A stretch of DNA of 25,677 bases from Oscillospiraceae bacterium (GCA_017420125.1 JAFOJR010000196.1:1-25677); one strand, 5' to 3'; numbered from the stretch's first letter, positions 7,948-16,272 are shown. Numbers and translations are program-made. The notes: a model not told the origin generated them from the sequence alone.

Positions 7948-8360
7948 AGCAGGAAGAGTTGAAAAAAATTCTGCCGCACAGAGGAAATATGCTTCTTCTG
8001 GACGAAGCGGAAAAAATGGATGATACAGCCCGGGGGACCTATCATGTCCGCGGGGACGAATGGTTTTTAGACGGGCATTTTCCTGGGAATCCCATCGTTC
8101 CCGGTGTGGTGCTGTGTGAGATGCTGGCCCAGTCAGTATGCGTTCTGCTGAGCGATAAAATGACAGAGGGTGTTACCCCAATGTATACGGGCCTGAACCA
8201 TGTTCGGTTCCGTGCGCCGGTTCGCCCGGGGGATACAGTAGAGCTGGAAAGCAAAGTCACGAAAGCCAAGCCGCCGTTTTATTTTGCGAAAGGAAAAGGA
8301 ACGGTGGGCGGCAAACTTTGCGTAGAGGCTGAATTTTCTTTTGCAGTGATGGGAGCATAA
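7944..8360 (+). CDS. fabZ: 3-hydroxyacyl-ACP dehydratase
   Basis: A hotdog-fold dehydratase that turns 3-hydroxyacyl-ACP into trans-2-enoyl-ACP. 138 aa, as usual. The catalytic pair is His45 in DGHFPGNPIVPG and Glu59 in VLCEMLAQ. The N-terminal LPHRGNMLLLDEAEKM matches the family's PHR-P-LL-D motif. It sits between accB and accC, a common clostridial and streptococcal order. No FabA or FabM isomerase is visible in the window, so the route to unsaturated fatty acids is not shown here. Confidence 0.95.
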   Translation: MKQEELKKILPHRGNMLLLDEAEKMDDTARGTYHVRGDEWFLDGHFPGNPIVPGVVLCEMLAQSVCVLLSDKMTEGVTPMYTGLNHVRFRAPVRPGDTVELESKVTKAKPPFYFAKGKGTVGGKLCVEAEFSFAVMGA

Positions 8361-8365
8361 ACAAC

Positions 8366-9676
8366 GTGTATTCAAAAATATTGATTGCAAACAGAGGAGA
8401 AATTGCCATTCGGATTATCCGGGCATGCAAGGAAATGGGAATTTCTACTGTAGCGGTATATTCTCAAGCAGATGAAGAATCGATCCATGCGGCTTTGGCG
8501 GATGAGAGCTATTGCATCGGCAGCGCTTCTGCTGCAGACAGTTATTTAAATCAGGAACGAATTCTCAGCGCCGCGCTGGCTTCCGGTGCGCAGGCCATTC
8601 ATCCGGGGTATGGATTTTTGTCTGAAAATGCCCAGTTTGCTGCGCTTTGTGCGCAGCATCAAATCGCATTTATTGGCCCGACGCCGGAAATGATGGAGTG
8701 TCTGGGAGACAAAGCCCAGGCCAAAGAAAAAATGGCGGCGGCCGGATTGCAGGTGATTCCCGGCTCGCGAAAAATCCAATCCTTGCAGGAGGCGGAAGAA
8801 ACCGCAAAAGAGTTAGGGTTTCCGATGATGCTGAAGGCGTGTGCCGGCGGCGGCGGAAAGGGTATCCGCCTGATCCGGGAGGAAGCGGAACTGCCCCACG
8901 CATATACCGCTGCGTGCGGGGAGGCAAAAGCCGCCTTTGACGATGGCAGCGTTTATATGGAGCGGTATATTCCTTCGGCCCGTCATGTGGAGCTTCAAAT
9001 TCTGGCTGATGAATTTGGCCATGTGGTGTGTTTAGGGGATCGGGATTGCTCCATCCAGCGGAACAACCAGAAGCTGATAGAAGAATCTCCCTCTCCCGCA
9101 GTGTCGGAAAAACAGCGTCAGGCGCTGATTCGTCAGGTGACGGACGAGGTGCGGGAAATTGGGTATACCGGTCTCGGTACGTTGGAATTTCTCGTTGATC
9201 CGGCGGGAAATTTTTATTTTATGGAAATGAACGTGCGGCTTCAGGTGGAGCACACCGTAACAGAAGTTTTGACAGGGATTGATCTGGTCAAATGGCAGAT
9301 TCGCGTGGCCTCTGGTATTCCTTTGAATTTTGAACAGTCCCAGGTGGATCTGCGGGGATGCGCCATTGAATGCCGCATCAACGCTCTGGCGCCGGGGACC
9401 GTCCGATTTTTGCATGTGGCCGGCGGGCCCTTTGTCCGCTTTGATACGGATCTGATGACCGGTTCAAAAGTCACACCTTTTTATGACGCGCTTTTGGGAA
9501 AGCTGATTATTTATGCCGGCTCCCGGGAGGAGGCGCTGCGCAAGATGAAAGCGGCGCTCTGTGAGCTGGTAATCGAGGGTGTGCCCAACAATATTGAAAA
9601 GCAGCTTGAAATTGTGGACAGTGAGGCATTTATGCGGGGAACGTATGATTTGACTTTCTTCCCGTCCAGACAGTGA
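8366..9676 (+). CDS. accC: Biotin carboxylase subunit of acetyl-CoA carboxylase
   Basis: It carboxylates biotin on AccB using ATP and bicarbonate. 436 aa. Features in order are the N-terminal KILIANRGEIAIRIIRACKE biotin carboxylase domain, ATP-grasp with KACAGGGGKGIRLI (around residue 155), SARHVELQILADEFG, the RDCSIQRNNQKLIEE stretch, the metal- and substrate-binding EMNVRLQVEHTVTEV, and the C-terminal barrel domain ending in GVPNNIE. The start is GTG 8366, 5 nt after fabZ, with GGGAG about 10 nt upstream. No truncation or missing catalytic motif is seen. Confidence 0.95.
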   Translation: MYSKILIANRGEIAIRIIRACKEMGISTVAVYSQADEESIHAALADESYCIGSASAADSYLNQERILSAALASGAQAIHPGYGFLSENAQFAALCAQHQIAFIGPTPEMMECLGDKAQAKEKMAAAGLQVIPGSRKIQSLQEAEETAKELGFPMMLKACAGGGGKGIRLIREEAELPHAYTAACGEAKAAFDDGSVYMERYIPSARHVELQILADEFGHVVCLGDRDCSIQRNNQKLIEESPSPAVSEKQRQALIRQVTDEVREIGYTGLGTLEFLVDPAGNFYFMEMNVRLQVEHTVTEVLTGIDLVKWQIRVASGIPLNFEQSQVDLRGCAIECRINALAPGTVRFLHVAGGPFVRFDTDLMTGSKVTPFYDALLGKLIIYAGSREEALRKMKAALCELVIEGVPNNIEKQLEIVDSEAFMRGTYDLTFFPSRQ

Positions 9677-9686
9677 GGTGATTTCT

Positions 9687-10577
9687 TTGCCATTGATTCA
9701 ATTTTTAAACCGACCCAAAAACGAATTGGAAGCAGGAGGAAGAAAATCCGCGCCCATCCAGGCGGACGAAAACGAGCCGGTGAAGTCCTGTCCATCGTGC
9801 AGGAAATCCATCCCGCTCAGCCAGCTGTGGGGCAATTACCACTGCTGTCCGTTCTGCGGACACCATTTCCGCATGAACTCCCGCCAGAGAATCAGCTTCA
9901 TTGCGGACAGCGACAGTTTTCAGGAAATGTTCCCGGACATACAGGCACAGGATGCGCTGCAGTTTCCGGGGTATCAAAATAAAATCGAATTGACCAAAAA
10001 GGTTTCCGGCGAGCAGGAAGCCGTCATATGCGGGACGGCGAAAATAGAGGGACAGACCTGTGGCCTGTTTGTGATGGAGCCGTATTTTATGATGGGCAGC
10101 ATGGGGACTGCCGTAGGAGAAAAAATTGTACGGTTATTTGAACTTGCCACAGAACAGCGTTTGCCCGTTTTGGGCTTCACTGTATCCGGCGGCGCCCGTA
10201 TGCAGGAGGGAATCCTCTCTCTGATGCAAATGGCAAAGACCAGCGGCGCGGTCAAGCGGCACAGTGATGCAGGGCTGTTTTATCTGTCTGTTTTTACGGA
10301 CCCCACCACCGGCGGGGTAACAGCCAGCTTTGCAACGGAAAGCGATATCGTTTTGGCAGAGCCGGGCGCAACAGTGGGCTTTGCCGGCGCGCGGGTGATT
10401 GAACAGACCACCCGGAAAAAACTGCCCCAGGGGTTCCAAACGGCAGAATTTTTAATGGAGCATGGATTTGTGGATAAAATTGTTCCCAGAAACCAGCAGC
10501 GGCAGACCATCGCCGCGCTGCTGAAAATGCACGAAGGAGGTGCGGGCCATGGTGAAGCAGCAATACACAGCATTTGA
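9687..10577 (+). CDS. accD: Acetyl-CoA carboxylase carboxyltransferase subunit beta
   Basis: The beta half of the carboxyltransferase that moves the carboxyl group from biotin to acetyl-CoA. A four-cysteine zinc ribbon lies at C35-x2-C38...C54-x2-C57, followed by the crotonase-like fold with LGFTVSGGARMQEG, TDPTTGGVTASFA and GFAGARVIEQT. The start is inferred to be TTG 9687, because GAGGTGA (9675-9681) lies 5 nt upstream, giving 296 aa with MPLIQFLNRPKN. A GTG at 9678 is in frame but overlaps that SD. The 3' end overlaps accA by 29 nt. Confidence 0.93.
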   Translation: MPLIQFLNRPKNELEAGGRKSAPIQADENEPVKSCPSCRKSIPLSQLWGNYHCCPFCGHHFRMNSRQRISFIADSDSFQEMFPDIQAQDALQFPGYQNKIELTKKVSGEQEAVICGTAKIEGQTCGLFVMEPYFMMGSMGTAVGEKIVRLFELATEQRLPVLGFTVSGGARMQEGILSLMQMAKTSGAVKRHSDAGLFYLSVFTDPTTGGVTASFATESDIVLAEPGATVGFAGARVIEQTTRKKLPQGFQTAEFLMEHGFVDKIVPRNQQRQTIAALLKMHEGGAGHGEAAIHSI

Positions 10578-11355
10578 CCAGGTGAAAGCTGCCCGCTCCA
10601 ACAACCGGCCTACGGGGAAGGATTATATTGATCATCTCTGTACCGGTTTTTTGGAATTTCACGGCGACCGCCAGGCCGGAGACGACAAGGCCATTGTAGC
10701 CGGGGTTGCCTATTTGGGCGACCGCCCCGTGACAGTGGTGGCCATTGAAAAAGGGCACGGCACCAAAGAACGCACCATGCGCAACTTTGGCGCGCCGAAC
10801 CCGGAGGGGTATCGAAAAGCTTTGCGGCTGATGAAACAGGCGGAGAAGTTTAACCGTCCGGTGCTGTGCTTTGTAGATACTTCCGGCGCCTATTGCGGCA
10901 TTGAAGCGGAAGAACGGGGACAGGGCCAGGCCATTGCGGAAAATTTAAAAGAGATGATGACGCTGAACGTTCCGATTCTCTCTATTCTGATCGGAGAAGG
11001 CGGCAGCGGCGGCGCCCTTGCGCTGGCTGTGGCAGATCGGGTGTGGATGTTGGAACATGCCATCTATTCGGTTATTTCTCCGGAAGGTTGTGCCAGTATT
11101 TTGTGGAAGGACGCATCCAAAGCTCCGGAAGCGGCGCAGAATTTACGCATTACGGCGGAGGACGCCCTGGCATTTGGCGTAATTGAGGAAATTATTTCGG
11201 AGCAGGATTTAGGCAAAGCGTCTTTTTATGATGGTCTGCGGGAGAAAATCCAGCAGGAGCTGAACGACCTTTGTGCCATGGAAAAAGATCATTTGAAACA
11301 GGCTCGGTACCTGCGGTTCCGTCAAATTGGGACAAAAGGTATGGAAGAGGGTTGA
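10549..11355 (+). CDS. accA: Acetyl-CoA carboxylase carboxyltransferase subunit alpha
   Basis: The alpha half of the carboxyltransferase. 268 aa, a short Firmicutes form without the long N-terminal helices of the E. coli protein. The motifs R-P-T-G-K-DYID, ELHGDR-like FLEFHGDRQAGDDKAIV, GAPNPEGYRKALRLM, FVDTSGAYCGIEAEERGQG (oxyanion region), IGEGGSGGALAL and SPEGCASILWKD are all intact. ATG 10549 follows AAGGAGG (10534-10540) by 8 nt; a GTG at 10540 overlaps that SD and was rejected. It lies inside the 3' end of accD, so the two subunits are probably coupled for 1:1 synthesis. Confidence 0.94.
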   Translation: MVKQQYTAFDQVKAARSNNRPTGKDYIDHLCTGFLEFHGDRQAGDDKAIVAGVAYLGDRPVTVVAIEKGHGTKERTMRNFGAPNPEGYRKALRLMKQAEKFNRPVLCFVDTSGAYCGIEAEERGQGQAIAENLKEMMTLNVPILSILIGEGGSGGALALAVADRVWMLEHAIYSVISPEGCASILWKDASKAPEAAQNLRITAEDALAFGVIEEIISEQDLGKASFYDGLREKIQQELNDLCAMEKDHLKQARYLRFRQIGTKGMEEG

Positions 11356-11361
11356 TGGCTT

Positions 11362-11808
11362 GTGAACACACCATATTGCCGACAGATTCATTACTATGAA
11401 ACGGACAAAATGGGCATCGCCCATCACTCCAATCACATTCGCTGGCTGGAGGAAGCCCGGCTGGATTATATGAAAAAAAGGGGAATCAGTTACGTCCATC
11501 TGGAAACATGCCACATTTTAATGCCGGTGGTCAGTGTTTCCTGTGAATACAAAAAAGCAGTAAAATTTGATGATGAAATAACAGTGGAAGCAGTGCTTTC
11601 TTTCTTCAACGGTGTCCGGGCGAAATATGAATATCGTATTTACACCGCAGAAGCCAGAAATCTGGTGGCCGTTGGAGCAAGCGAGCACTGTTTTATTGAC
11701 GAGATAACCAGGAAGCCTGTGAGTCTCAAGCGGGCAGTACCAGAATATTATTATCGGATGATGCAGGTGGCAGAAGACGATAAGAGCAGACGGAAAGGAA
11801 ATCAATGA
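11362..11808 (+). CDS. Hotdog-fold acyl-CoA/acyl-ACP thioesterase (4HBT/YbgC-like)
   Basis: A 148-aa single-hotdog protein of the 4-hydroxybenzoyl-CoA thioesterase family. The active-site motif is HYYETDKMGIAHHSNHIRW near the N-terminus, with Asp15 in the position of the catalytic aspartate of YbgC-like enzymes, followed by LEEARLDY. These enzymes hydrolyse acyl thioesters. The acyl chain specificity is not readable here. It sits inside the fatty acid operon, 6 nt after accA, and overlaps fabF by 4 nt. It is therefore likely co-translated with the synthase and may release free acids or clear stalled acyl-ACP. The start is GTG 11362; the SD (AGAGGG) is rather distant. Confidence 0.85.
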   Translation: MNTPYCRQIHYYETDKMGIAHHSNHIRWLEEARLDYMKKRGISYVHLETCHILMPVVSVSCEYKKAVKFDDEITVEAVLSFFNGVRAKYEYRIYTAEARNLVAVGASEHCFIDEITRKPVSLKRAVPEYYYRMMQVAEDDKSRRKGNQ

Positions 11809-13043
11809 ATCGAGTGGTTGTAACAGGGCTGGGCGTTGTCAGCCCGGTGGGAAACGACGTTCCTGCATTTTGGAGCAATTTAAAAGCAGGCGTCTGTGGC
11901 ATTGATGCCATTACAAAATTTGATACGGAACAATATAAAGTAAAAGTGGCAGGTGAAGTACGGGATTTCGATCCCCGTCAGTACATGAGCAAACTGGATG
12001 TGCTCCACAGCGATCTTTACACCCAGTTTGCCATGGCGGCTGCCTGTCAGGCGATGGAGGACAGCGGGGTTTTGGGCACCGTTGCACCGGAGCGGATAGG
12101 CGTATACATGGGCACTGGCATCGGCGGCATTGCCACTTTTATGGCAGAGCATCAGAAGCTGTTGGAAAAGGGCCCCCGCCGGATTTCCCCCTATTTCATT
12201 CCGATGATGATCGCCAATATGGCGGCCGGAATGATTGCCATGCGGTTCCAGTGCAAGGGCGCGGCTCTGCCGGCTGTGAGCGCTTGTGCCTCCGGCAGCA
12301 ACGCCATTGGGGAAGCCATGCGGGTCATCCGTCACGGCTATGCGGATGTCATGATTGCGGGCGGCGCGGAAGCAACAGTGAACGCATTGTCCGCCGCGGG
12401 ATTTTCCACCATGCAGGCGCTGTCCTTTTCGGAAAATCCTCTGGAAGCATCTTTGCCCTTTGACGTCCGCCGCAGCGGGTTTGTAATGGGCGAAGGCGGC
12501 GGTGCGCTGATTCTGGAAGAATATGAGCATGCCAAGGCCCGAGGCGCACGGATCTATGCAGAATTATCCGGCTATGGCTCTACCTGCGATGCCTATCACA
12601 TGACAGCCCCCCATCCGGAAGCGGAAGGCGGCGCAAGAGCCATTGCAGATGCCTGGCGGGAAACCGGTGTGGAAACGGATCGGATTTATATCAATGCCCA
12701 TGGCACCGGAACGCCCATGAACGACAAGATAGAAACCATGGCCATTCGGAAAGCGTTGGGAGATGCACGGGCTGAAAAGTCCATGATCAGCTCCACCAAA
12801 TCCATGACCGGCCATATGCTGGGAGCCGCCGGTGCGGCGGAGGCCGTTGCTGCCGTGCTGGCGCTGCGGGAAGGGATTGCACCTCCCACCATCGGGCTGA
12901 CCCAGCCGGATCCGGAGTGTGATTTGGACTATGTACCGCTGAAGGCGCGGAAAGCAGAATTTGACGTTTCTCTTTCTGTCTCTCTGGGCTTTGGCGGCCA
13001 CAATGCCTGTTTGGCCTTTCGAAAGACAGGTGGAGAGCAGTGA
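11805..13043 (+). CDS. fabF: 3-oxoacyl-ACP synthase II (first of two)
   Basis: An elongating condensing enzyme that joins malonyl-ACP to acyl-ACP by decarboxylative Claisen condensation. 412 aa, the standard KAS II length. The catalytic triad is complete: Cys161 in VSACASGSNAIGEA, His299 in INAHGTGTPMND, His337 in SMTGHMLGAAGA. Other hallmarks are VVVTGLGVVSPVGND at the N-terminus, FIPMMIANMAAG, FDVRRSGFVMGEGGG and the gatekeeper-type SLGFGGHNACL at the end. It follows the thioesterase with a 4-nt overlap and overlaps the second ketosynthase by 4 nt. It is closest to canonical FabF of the two. Confidence 0.93.
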   Translation: MNRVVVTGLGVVSPVGNDVPAFWSNLKAGVCGIDAITKFDTEQYKVKVAGEVRDFDPRQYMSKLDVLHSDLYTQFAMAAACQAMEDSGVLGTVAPERIGVYMGTGIGGIATFMAEHQKLLEKGPRRISPYFIPMMIANMAAGMIAMRFQCKGAALPAVSACASGSNAIGEAMRVIRHGYADVMIAGGAEATVNALSAAGFSTMQALSFSENPLEASLPFDVRRSGFVMGEGGGALILEEYEHAKARGARIYAELSGYGSTCDAYHMTAPHPEAEGGARAIADAWRETGVETDRIYINAHGTGTPMNDKIETMAIRKALGDARAEKSMISSTKSMTGHMLGAAGAAEAVAAVLALREGIAPPTIGLTQPDPECDLDYVPLKARKAEFDVSLSVSLGFGGHNACLAFRKTGGEQ

Positions 13044-14248
13044 AGCATGAACCGATTGTCATCACCGGCATGGGCGCGGTGACACCGGTCGGCATCGGCG
13101 TAGAGGCATATTGGAACGGGTTGATTTCCGGCCAAAGCGGTATCGATGTGATCACACAGATTGATACAGAGACCCTGCCTGTGAAGCGGGCGGCAGAGGT
13201 GAAGCAATTTCGCCCGAAGGATTTTCTCTCCACCCGGCTGACCCTGGATTTGGATTTATTCATGCAGTATGCTTATGTATCTGCTCAGGAGGCGTTGGAA
13301 GACAGCGGACTTGATCCGGCCGGCTCCCGGGTGGGCGTGGTGATGGGGACAGCCCTGGGCGGCATTTCCCTCATCGGAAAAACCCAGGAAACCCTTGCGG
13401 TTTCCGGGAAATCGGCAGGACCCCGTTTTCTTGTCAAAGCGATGGGCAATCTTGCCGCGGCCCAATTTGCCATCTGGCACGGCATCAAAGGACCCAGTCT
13501 GACCGTCAGCACCGCCTGTTCTTCCGGCGGAGATGCCATTACCATGGCCTCCATGCTGATCCGTGCCGGCGCGGCCGACGCAGTGGTGGTGATGGCAGGA
13601 GAGGCAGCCATCTGCCCGACGCTGATTCAAAGCCTGTCCAAAGCCGGCGCCCTTTCCAAAACAGGAGAAAGCCGCCCGTTTGACAAAAGCCGCAACGGAT
13701 TTGTCATCGGCGAAGGCGGCGGCGCGCTGATTTTAGAGACCGCGTCCCACGCGGAAAAGCGGAACGCACCGGTAAAGGCGGTTCTGCTGGGCAGCGCCAA
13801 TAACACCGACGCATACAATCCTGTTTCTCCCGACCCGGAAGGCACCGGCGCGGCGGCATGCATCCGTCTTGCGTTGGAACAGGCGGGCCTTATGCCGGAA
13901 CAGGTGGATTATATCAATGCACACGGCACTGCCACCCAGATGGGGGATATTGCGGAGACAAAGGCCATCCGTCAGGTGTTTGGCAGCCACGATGTACTGG
14001 TCAGCTCCACCAAAGGCGCCACCGGACATATGATGGGCGCCGGCGGCATAACGGAAGTAATTGCCTGCATCAAAGCGTTGGAAACAGGAATAATCCCGCC
14101 CACTCTGCACTTGACGGAGCAGGACGAAGCATGTGATCTTCACTTGGTTACGCCGGAAAACCAGGCTCAAACGATTAAAACTGCCATGTCCAATGCACTG
14201 GGATTCGGCGGACAGAATTCCTGTGTCATTGTGGGCCGTTCCATGTGA
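13040..14248 (+). CDS. FabF-like 3-oxoacyl-ACP synthase (second of two)
   Basis: A second KAS I/II-family condensing enzyme, 402 aa. It has a full Cys-His-His triad: Cys160 in TVSTACSSGGDAI, His295 in INAHGTATQMGD, His330 in GATGHMMGAGG. It is therefore neither a chain-length-factor nor a Gln-type decarboxylase by its active-site residue. It differs clearly from its neighbour: STACSSG versus SACASG, a shorter middle region, KAMGNLAAAQFAIWHG in place of the NMAAG segment, and ALGFGGQNSCVI at the end. STACSSG and GFGGQN resemble polyketide-type ketosynthases. The start is GTG overlapping the fabF stop (GTGA). Its specialised role (initiation, branched or unsaturated steps, or another chain length) is unknown. 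Confidence 0.88.
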   Translation: MKHEPIVITGMGAVTPVGIGVEAYWNGLISGQSGIDVITQIDTETLPVKRAAEVKQFRPKDFLSTRLTLDLDLFMQYAYVSAQEALEDSGLDPAGSRVGVVMGTALGGISLIGKTQETLAVSGKSAGPRFLVKAMGNLAAAQFAIWHGIKGPSLTVSTACSSGGDAITMASMLIRAGAADAVVVMAGEAAICPTLIQSLSKAGALSKTGESRPFDKSRNGFVIGEGGGALILETASHAEKRNAPVKAVLLGSANNTDAYNPVSPDPEGTGAAACIRLALEQAGLMPEQVDYINAHGTATQMGDIAETKAIRQVFGSHDVLVSSTKGATGHMMGAGGITEVIACIKALETGIIPPTLHLTEQDEACDLHLVTPENQAQTIKTAMSNALGFGGQNSCVIVGRSM

Positions 14249-14285
14249 GACAAACAGAACATAGAGAAAATACGAGGGCGATAGT

Positions 14286-15956
14286 ATGAGCAAAAAACAG
14301 TATACTTATGATATGGAACAGTTTCAAACCGTATTTGAATCTCAGTTCACCTGGATTAACGGCTTTTTGCGCAATGTCCGCCGGTCCGGCAGCGGTTTGG
14401 CCATGATCGATCCCGCCGCGGAGAAGCGCTGGACCTATGCGCAGCTGAATGAGGATGTAAATCGGTTGGCCAATGCGCTGCAAACCGGCGGTGTGGGAGA
14501 AGGGGACGTCGTTCTGTATCAGCTGTATAATTCCCCTCAATTTGCTTTTTGTTATGTTGCACCCCAGAAGCTGGGCGCTGTGAACAGTCCTGCCAACTTT
14601 AATCTGGCACCGGGGGAAACGGCAAAGATCATCGATTTCCATCAGCCCAAGGCATATGTTTACGACTGCGATATAAAGGATATGGCCTGGCGGGCGTTGG
14701 AACTGTGTCAACACAAGCCTCCCATCGTCATAGCGGTAAATTACCGGAAAGAGGATATTTCCCTGCCGGAAGGACATGTGTTTTATGATGATTTTGTCCG
14801 CGATCAGAGCGTGGAAGAACCGCAGCTCCTGCATCAGCCGGACATGTATGCGGAAGTGACACGCTTTTTCACTTCCGGCACCACCGGACTGCCCAAGGGC
14901 GTGCCGCTGAACAACGTCAATGAAGTGTTGTCGGCTCATGATGTAATGATGCACTATCCGCTGAACCCAAAAGACATTACCATGAATATGACCCCGTGGT
15001 TCCATCGGGGCGGGCTCCATTCCGGCGGACTGACCCCCACTTTGTTTGCCGGAGCAGCCTGTGTGATTTTGCGGATGTTCAGCGCGAAGCTCTGTCTGGA
15101 CTATGTGACAAAATACGGGGTGACGTTTTTGACCGGTGTTCCGGCGGCGTTGAACAACCTGGCCGCCCGGCAGGAAAAGCATCCCACGGATTTATCCTGC
15201 CTGCAGGGAATTGTTACCATGGGAAGCCCCCTGGAAAAGCAGGCCTGCATCCGTTTCCAAAAGGTGCTGACCCCTCGGATTTTCAATGGCTACGGCACCA
15301 CAGAATCGTTTTGGAACTGCTTCCTTCGCCCCTATGATTTACCGGAACAGGCAGGGACGGCAGGCAGTTCCTGTACGGATGACGATGTGCGGGTTGTACA
15401 GATGTATGACGACCGCCGGGCGGAGCCGGATGATTTGGTTCCCACTGACGGGAAAACATCGGGAGAAGTCATTGTATTGGCGTATACCAAGTCCGGTTTG
15501 AGCTATACAAAAAATGAAGCCTTGACAAAAGAGAAGTTTTACAAAGGCTGGCTCTACACCGGCGATGTGGGCACCTGGGATCAGGATCAGTTTGTGACCA
15601 TCGCCGGGCGGAAGGATGACATGATTATCTGTATGGGAGAAAATATTTATCCTGCGCAGCTGGAGGAAGTGATCAACCGGCACCCGAAAGTGCAGGATTG
15701 TATGGTCATCGGTGTTCCGGACGCGTCCCGGGGCCAGGCCGTGGCAGCCTATATCATTCCGTCAGACCCCGGTTTGACGGCGGCTGAGCTGAATAATTAC
15801 TGCGCCTACCATGATGAAATTTCCACTTATAAATGCCCCCGGTATTATACATTCGTGACAGAACTCCCCTATAACGCCACCGGGAAGAAGCAGCATGTCA
15901 TATTGAAAAAACAGGCAGAAGAGGATCTGAAGAACGGTCGTCTGCTGCGGCCGTAA
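14286..15956 (+). CDS. AMP-forming acyl-CoA/acyl-ACP ligase (ANL superfamily)
   Basis: An adenylate-forming enzyme of 556 aa that should activate a carboxylic acid with ATP and transfer it to CoA, or possibly to a carrier protein. Core motifs are FFTSGTTGLPKG (P-loop-like A3, Lys204), MTPWFHRGG, NGYGTTESF (A5), LYTGDVG (A7), GRKDDMIICMGENIYPAQLEE (hinge A8) and NATGKKQH with the catalytic Lys534 (A10). Everything needed for activity is present. No phosphopantetheine-binding domain is fused. It is the last gene of the fatty acid operon, 37 nt after the second ketosynthase, and ends at a strong terminator. The context suggests it re-activates fatty acids, perhaps those freed by the thioesterase, or primes the synthase. 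The substrate is unknown. Confidence 0.9.
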   Translation: MSKKQYTYDMEQFQTVFESQFTWINGFLRNVRRSGSGLAMIDPAAEKRWTYAQLNEDVNRLANALQTGGVGEGDVVLYQLYNSPQFAFCYVAPQKLGAVNSPANFNLAPGETAKIIDFHQPKAYVYDCDIKDMAWRALELCQHKPPIVIAVNYRKEDISLPEGHVFYDDFVRDQSVEEPQLLHQPDMYAEVTRFFTSGTTGLPKGVPLNNVNEVLSAHDVMMHYPLNPKDITMNMTPWFHRGGLHSGGLTPTLFAGAACVILRMFSAKLCLDYVTKYGVTFLTGVPAALNNLAARQEKHPTDLSCLQGIVTMGSPLEKQACIRFQKVLTPRIFNGYGTTESFWNCFLRPYDLPEQAGTAGSSCTDDDVRVVQMYDDRRAEPDDLVPTDGKTSGEVIVLAYTKSGLSYTKNEALTKEKFYKGWLYTGDVGTWDQDQFVTIAGRKDDMIICMGENIYPAQLEEVINRHPKVQDCMVIGVPDASRGQAVAAYIIPSDPGLTAAELNNYCAYHDEISTYKCPRYYTFVTELPYNATGKKQHVILKKQAEEDLKNGRLLRP

Positions 15957-15958
15957 TA

Positions 15959-16000
15959 AAACAACCCCCCTGGGAAATTCCCAGGGGGGTTGTTTGTTTT
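15959..16000. terminator. Bidirectional terminator between the fab operon and rpsR
   Basis: A 14-bp perfect stem, ACAACCCCCCTGGG (15961-15974) with CCCAGGGGGGTTGT (15980-15993), has a 5-nt loop and is followed by TTGTTTTTT. A-residues on the 5' side allow it to stop the rpsF-ssb-rpsR transcript from the other direction. Confidence 0.92.
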
Positions 16001-16013
16001 TTGCGCTGTTTGA

Positions 16014-16256
16014 TTAGTCCGTGATAAACGGCAGAAGCGCGATCTGACGGGCGCGCTTGATTGCGACAGTCAGCTGGCGCTGATGCATTGCGCAGGTTCC
16101 GGTGGTTCTGCGGGGCAGAATCTTGGAACGCTCGGAAAGATAGCGGCGCAGTTTGGCTGCATCTTTATAGTCAATATGCTCTACTTTGTCCACGCAGAAA
16201 GCGCATACTTTGCGGCGCTTGCGGCTGCGCGGGCCTCTTTCTCTATCCATAGCCAT
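16014..16256 (-). CDS. rpsR: 30S ribosomal protein S18
   Basis: A small-subunit ribosomal protein, 80 aa, that packs with S6 on the 30S platform. The conserved core DYKDAAKLRRYLSERSKILPRRTTGTC and the C-terminal RARQIALLPFI are diagnostic. It has CAFC near the N-terminus and CAMH after TGT, the zinc-ligating form of S18; many zinc-free paralogues lack these cysteines. The first ATG (16256) is preceded by GGAGG with a 9-nt spacer; a second in-frame ATG follows two codons later. Last gene of rpsF-ssb-rpsR. Confidence 0.97.
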   Translation of the reverse strand: MAMDRERGPRSRKRRKVCAFCVDKVEHIDYKDAAKLRRYLSERSKILPRRTTGTCAMHQRQLTVAIKRARQIALLPFITD

Positions 16257-16272
16257 GGTTTTTTACCTCCAA

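Noticed and set aside
13040..14248. Second ketosynthase as a chain-length factor or decarboxylating KSQ
   Set aside because: The active-site cysteine and both histidines are present, which excludes both on sequence grounds.
14226..15182. A 318-codon open frame on the minus strand opposite the AMP-ligase
   Set aside because: It lies wholly within the coding region of a protein with complete ANL motifs, has no family resemblance (His/Gln-rich shadow composition) and no promoter or SD. Similar long shadows at 4656-5408, 2426-3136 and 18151-18996 were rejected for the same reason.
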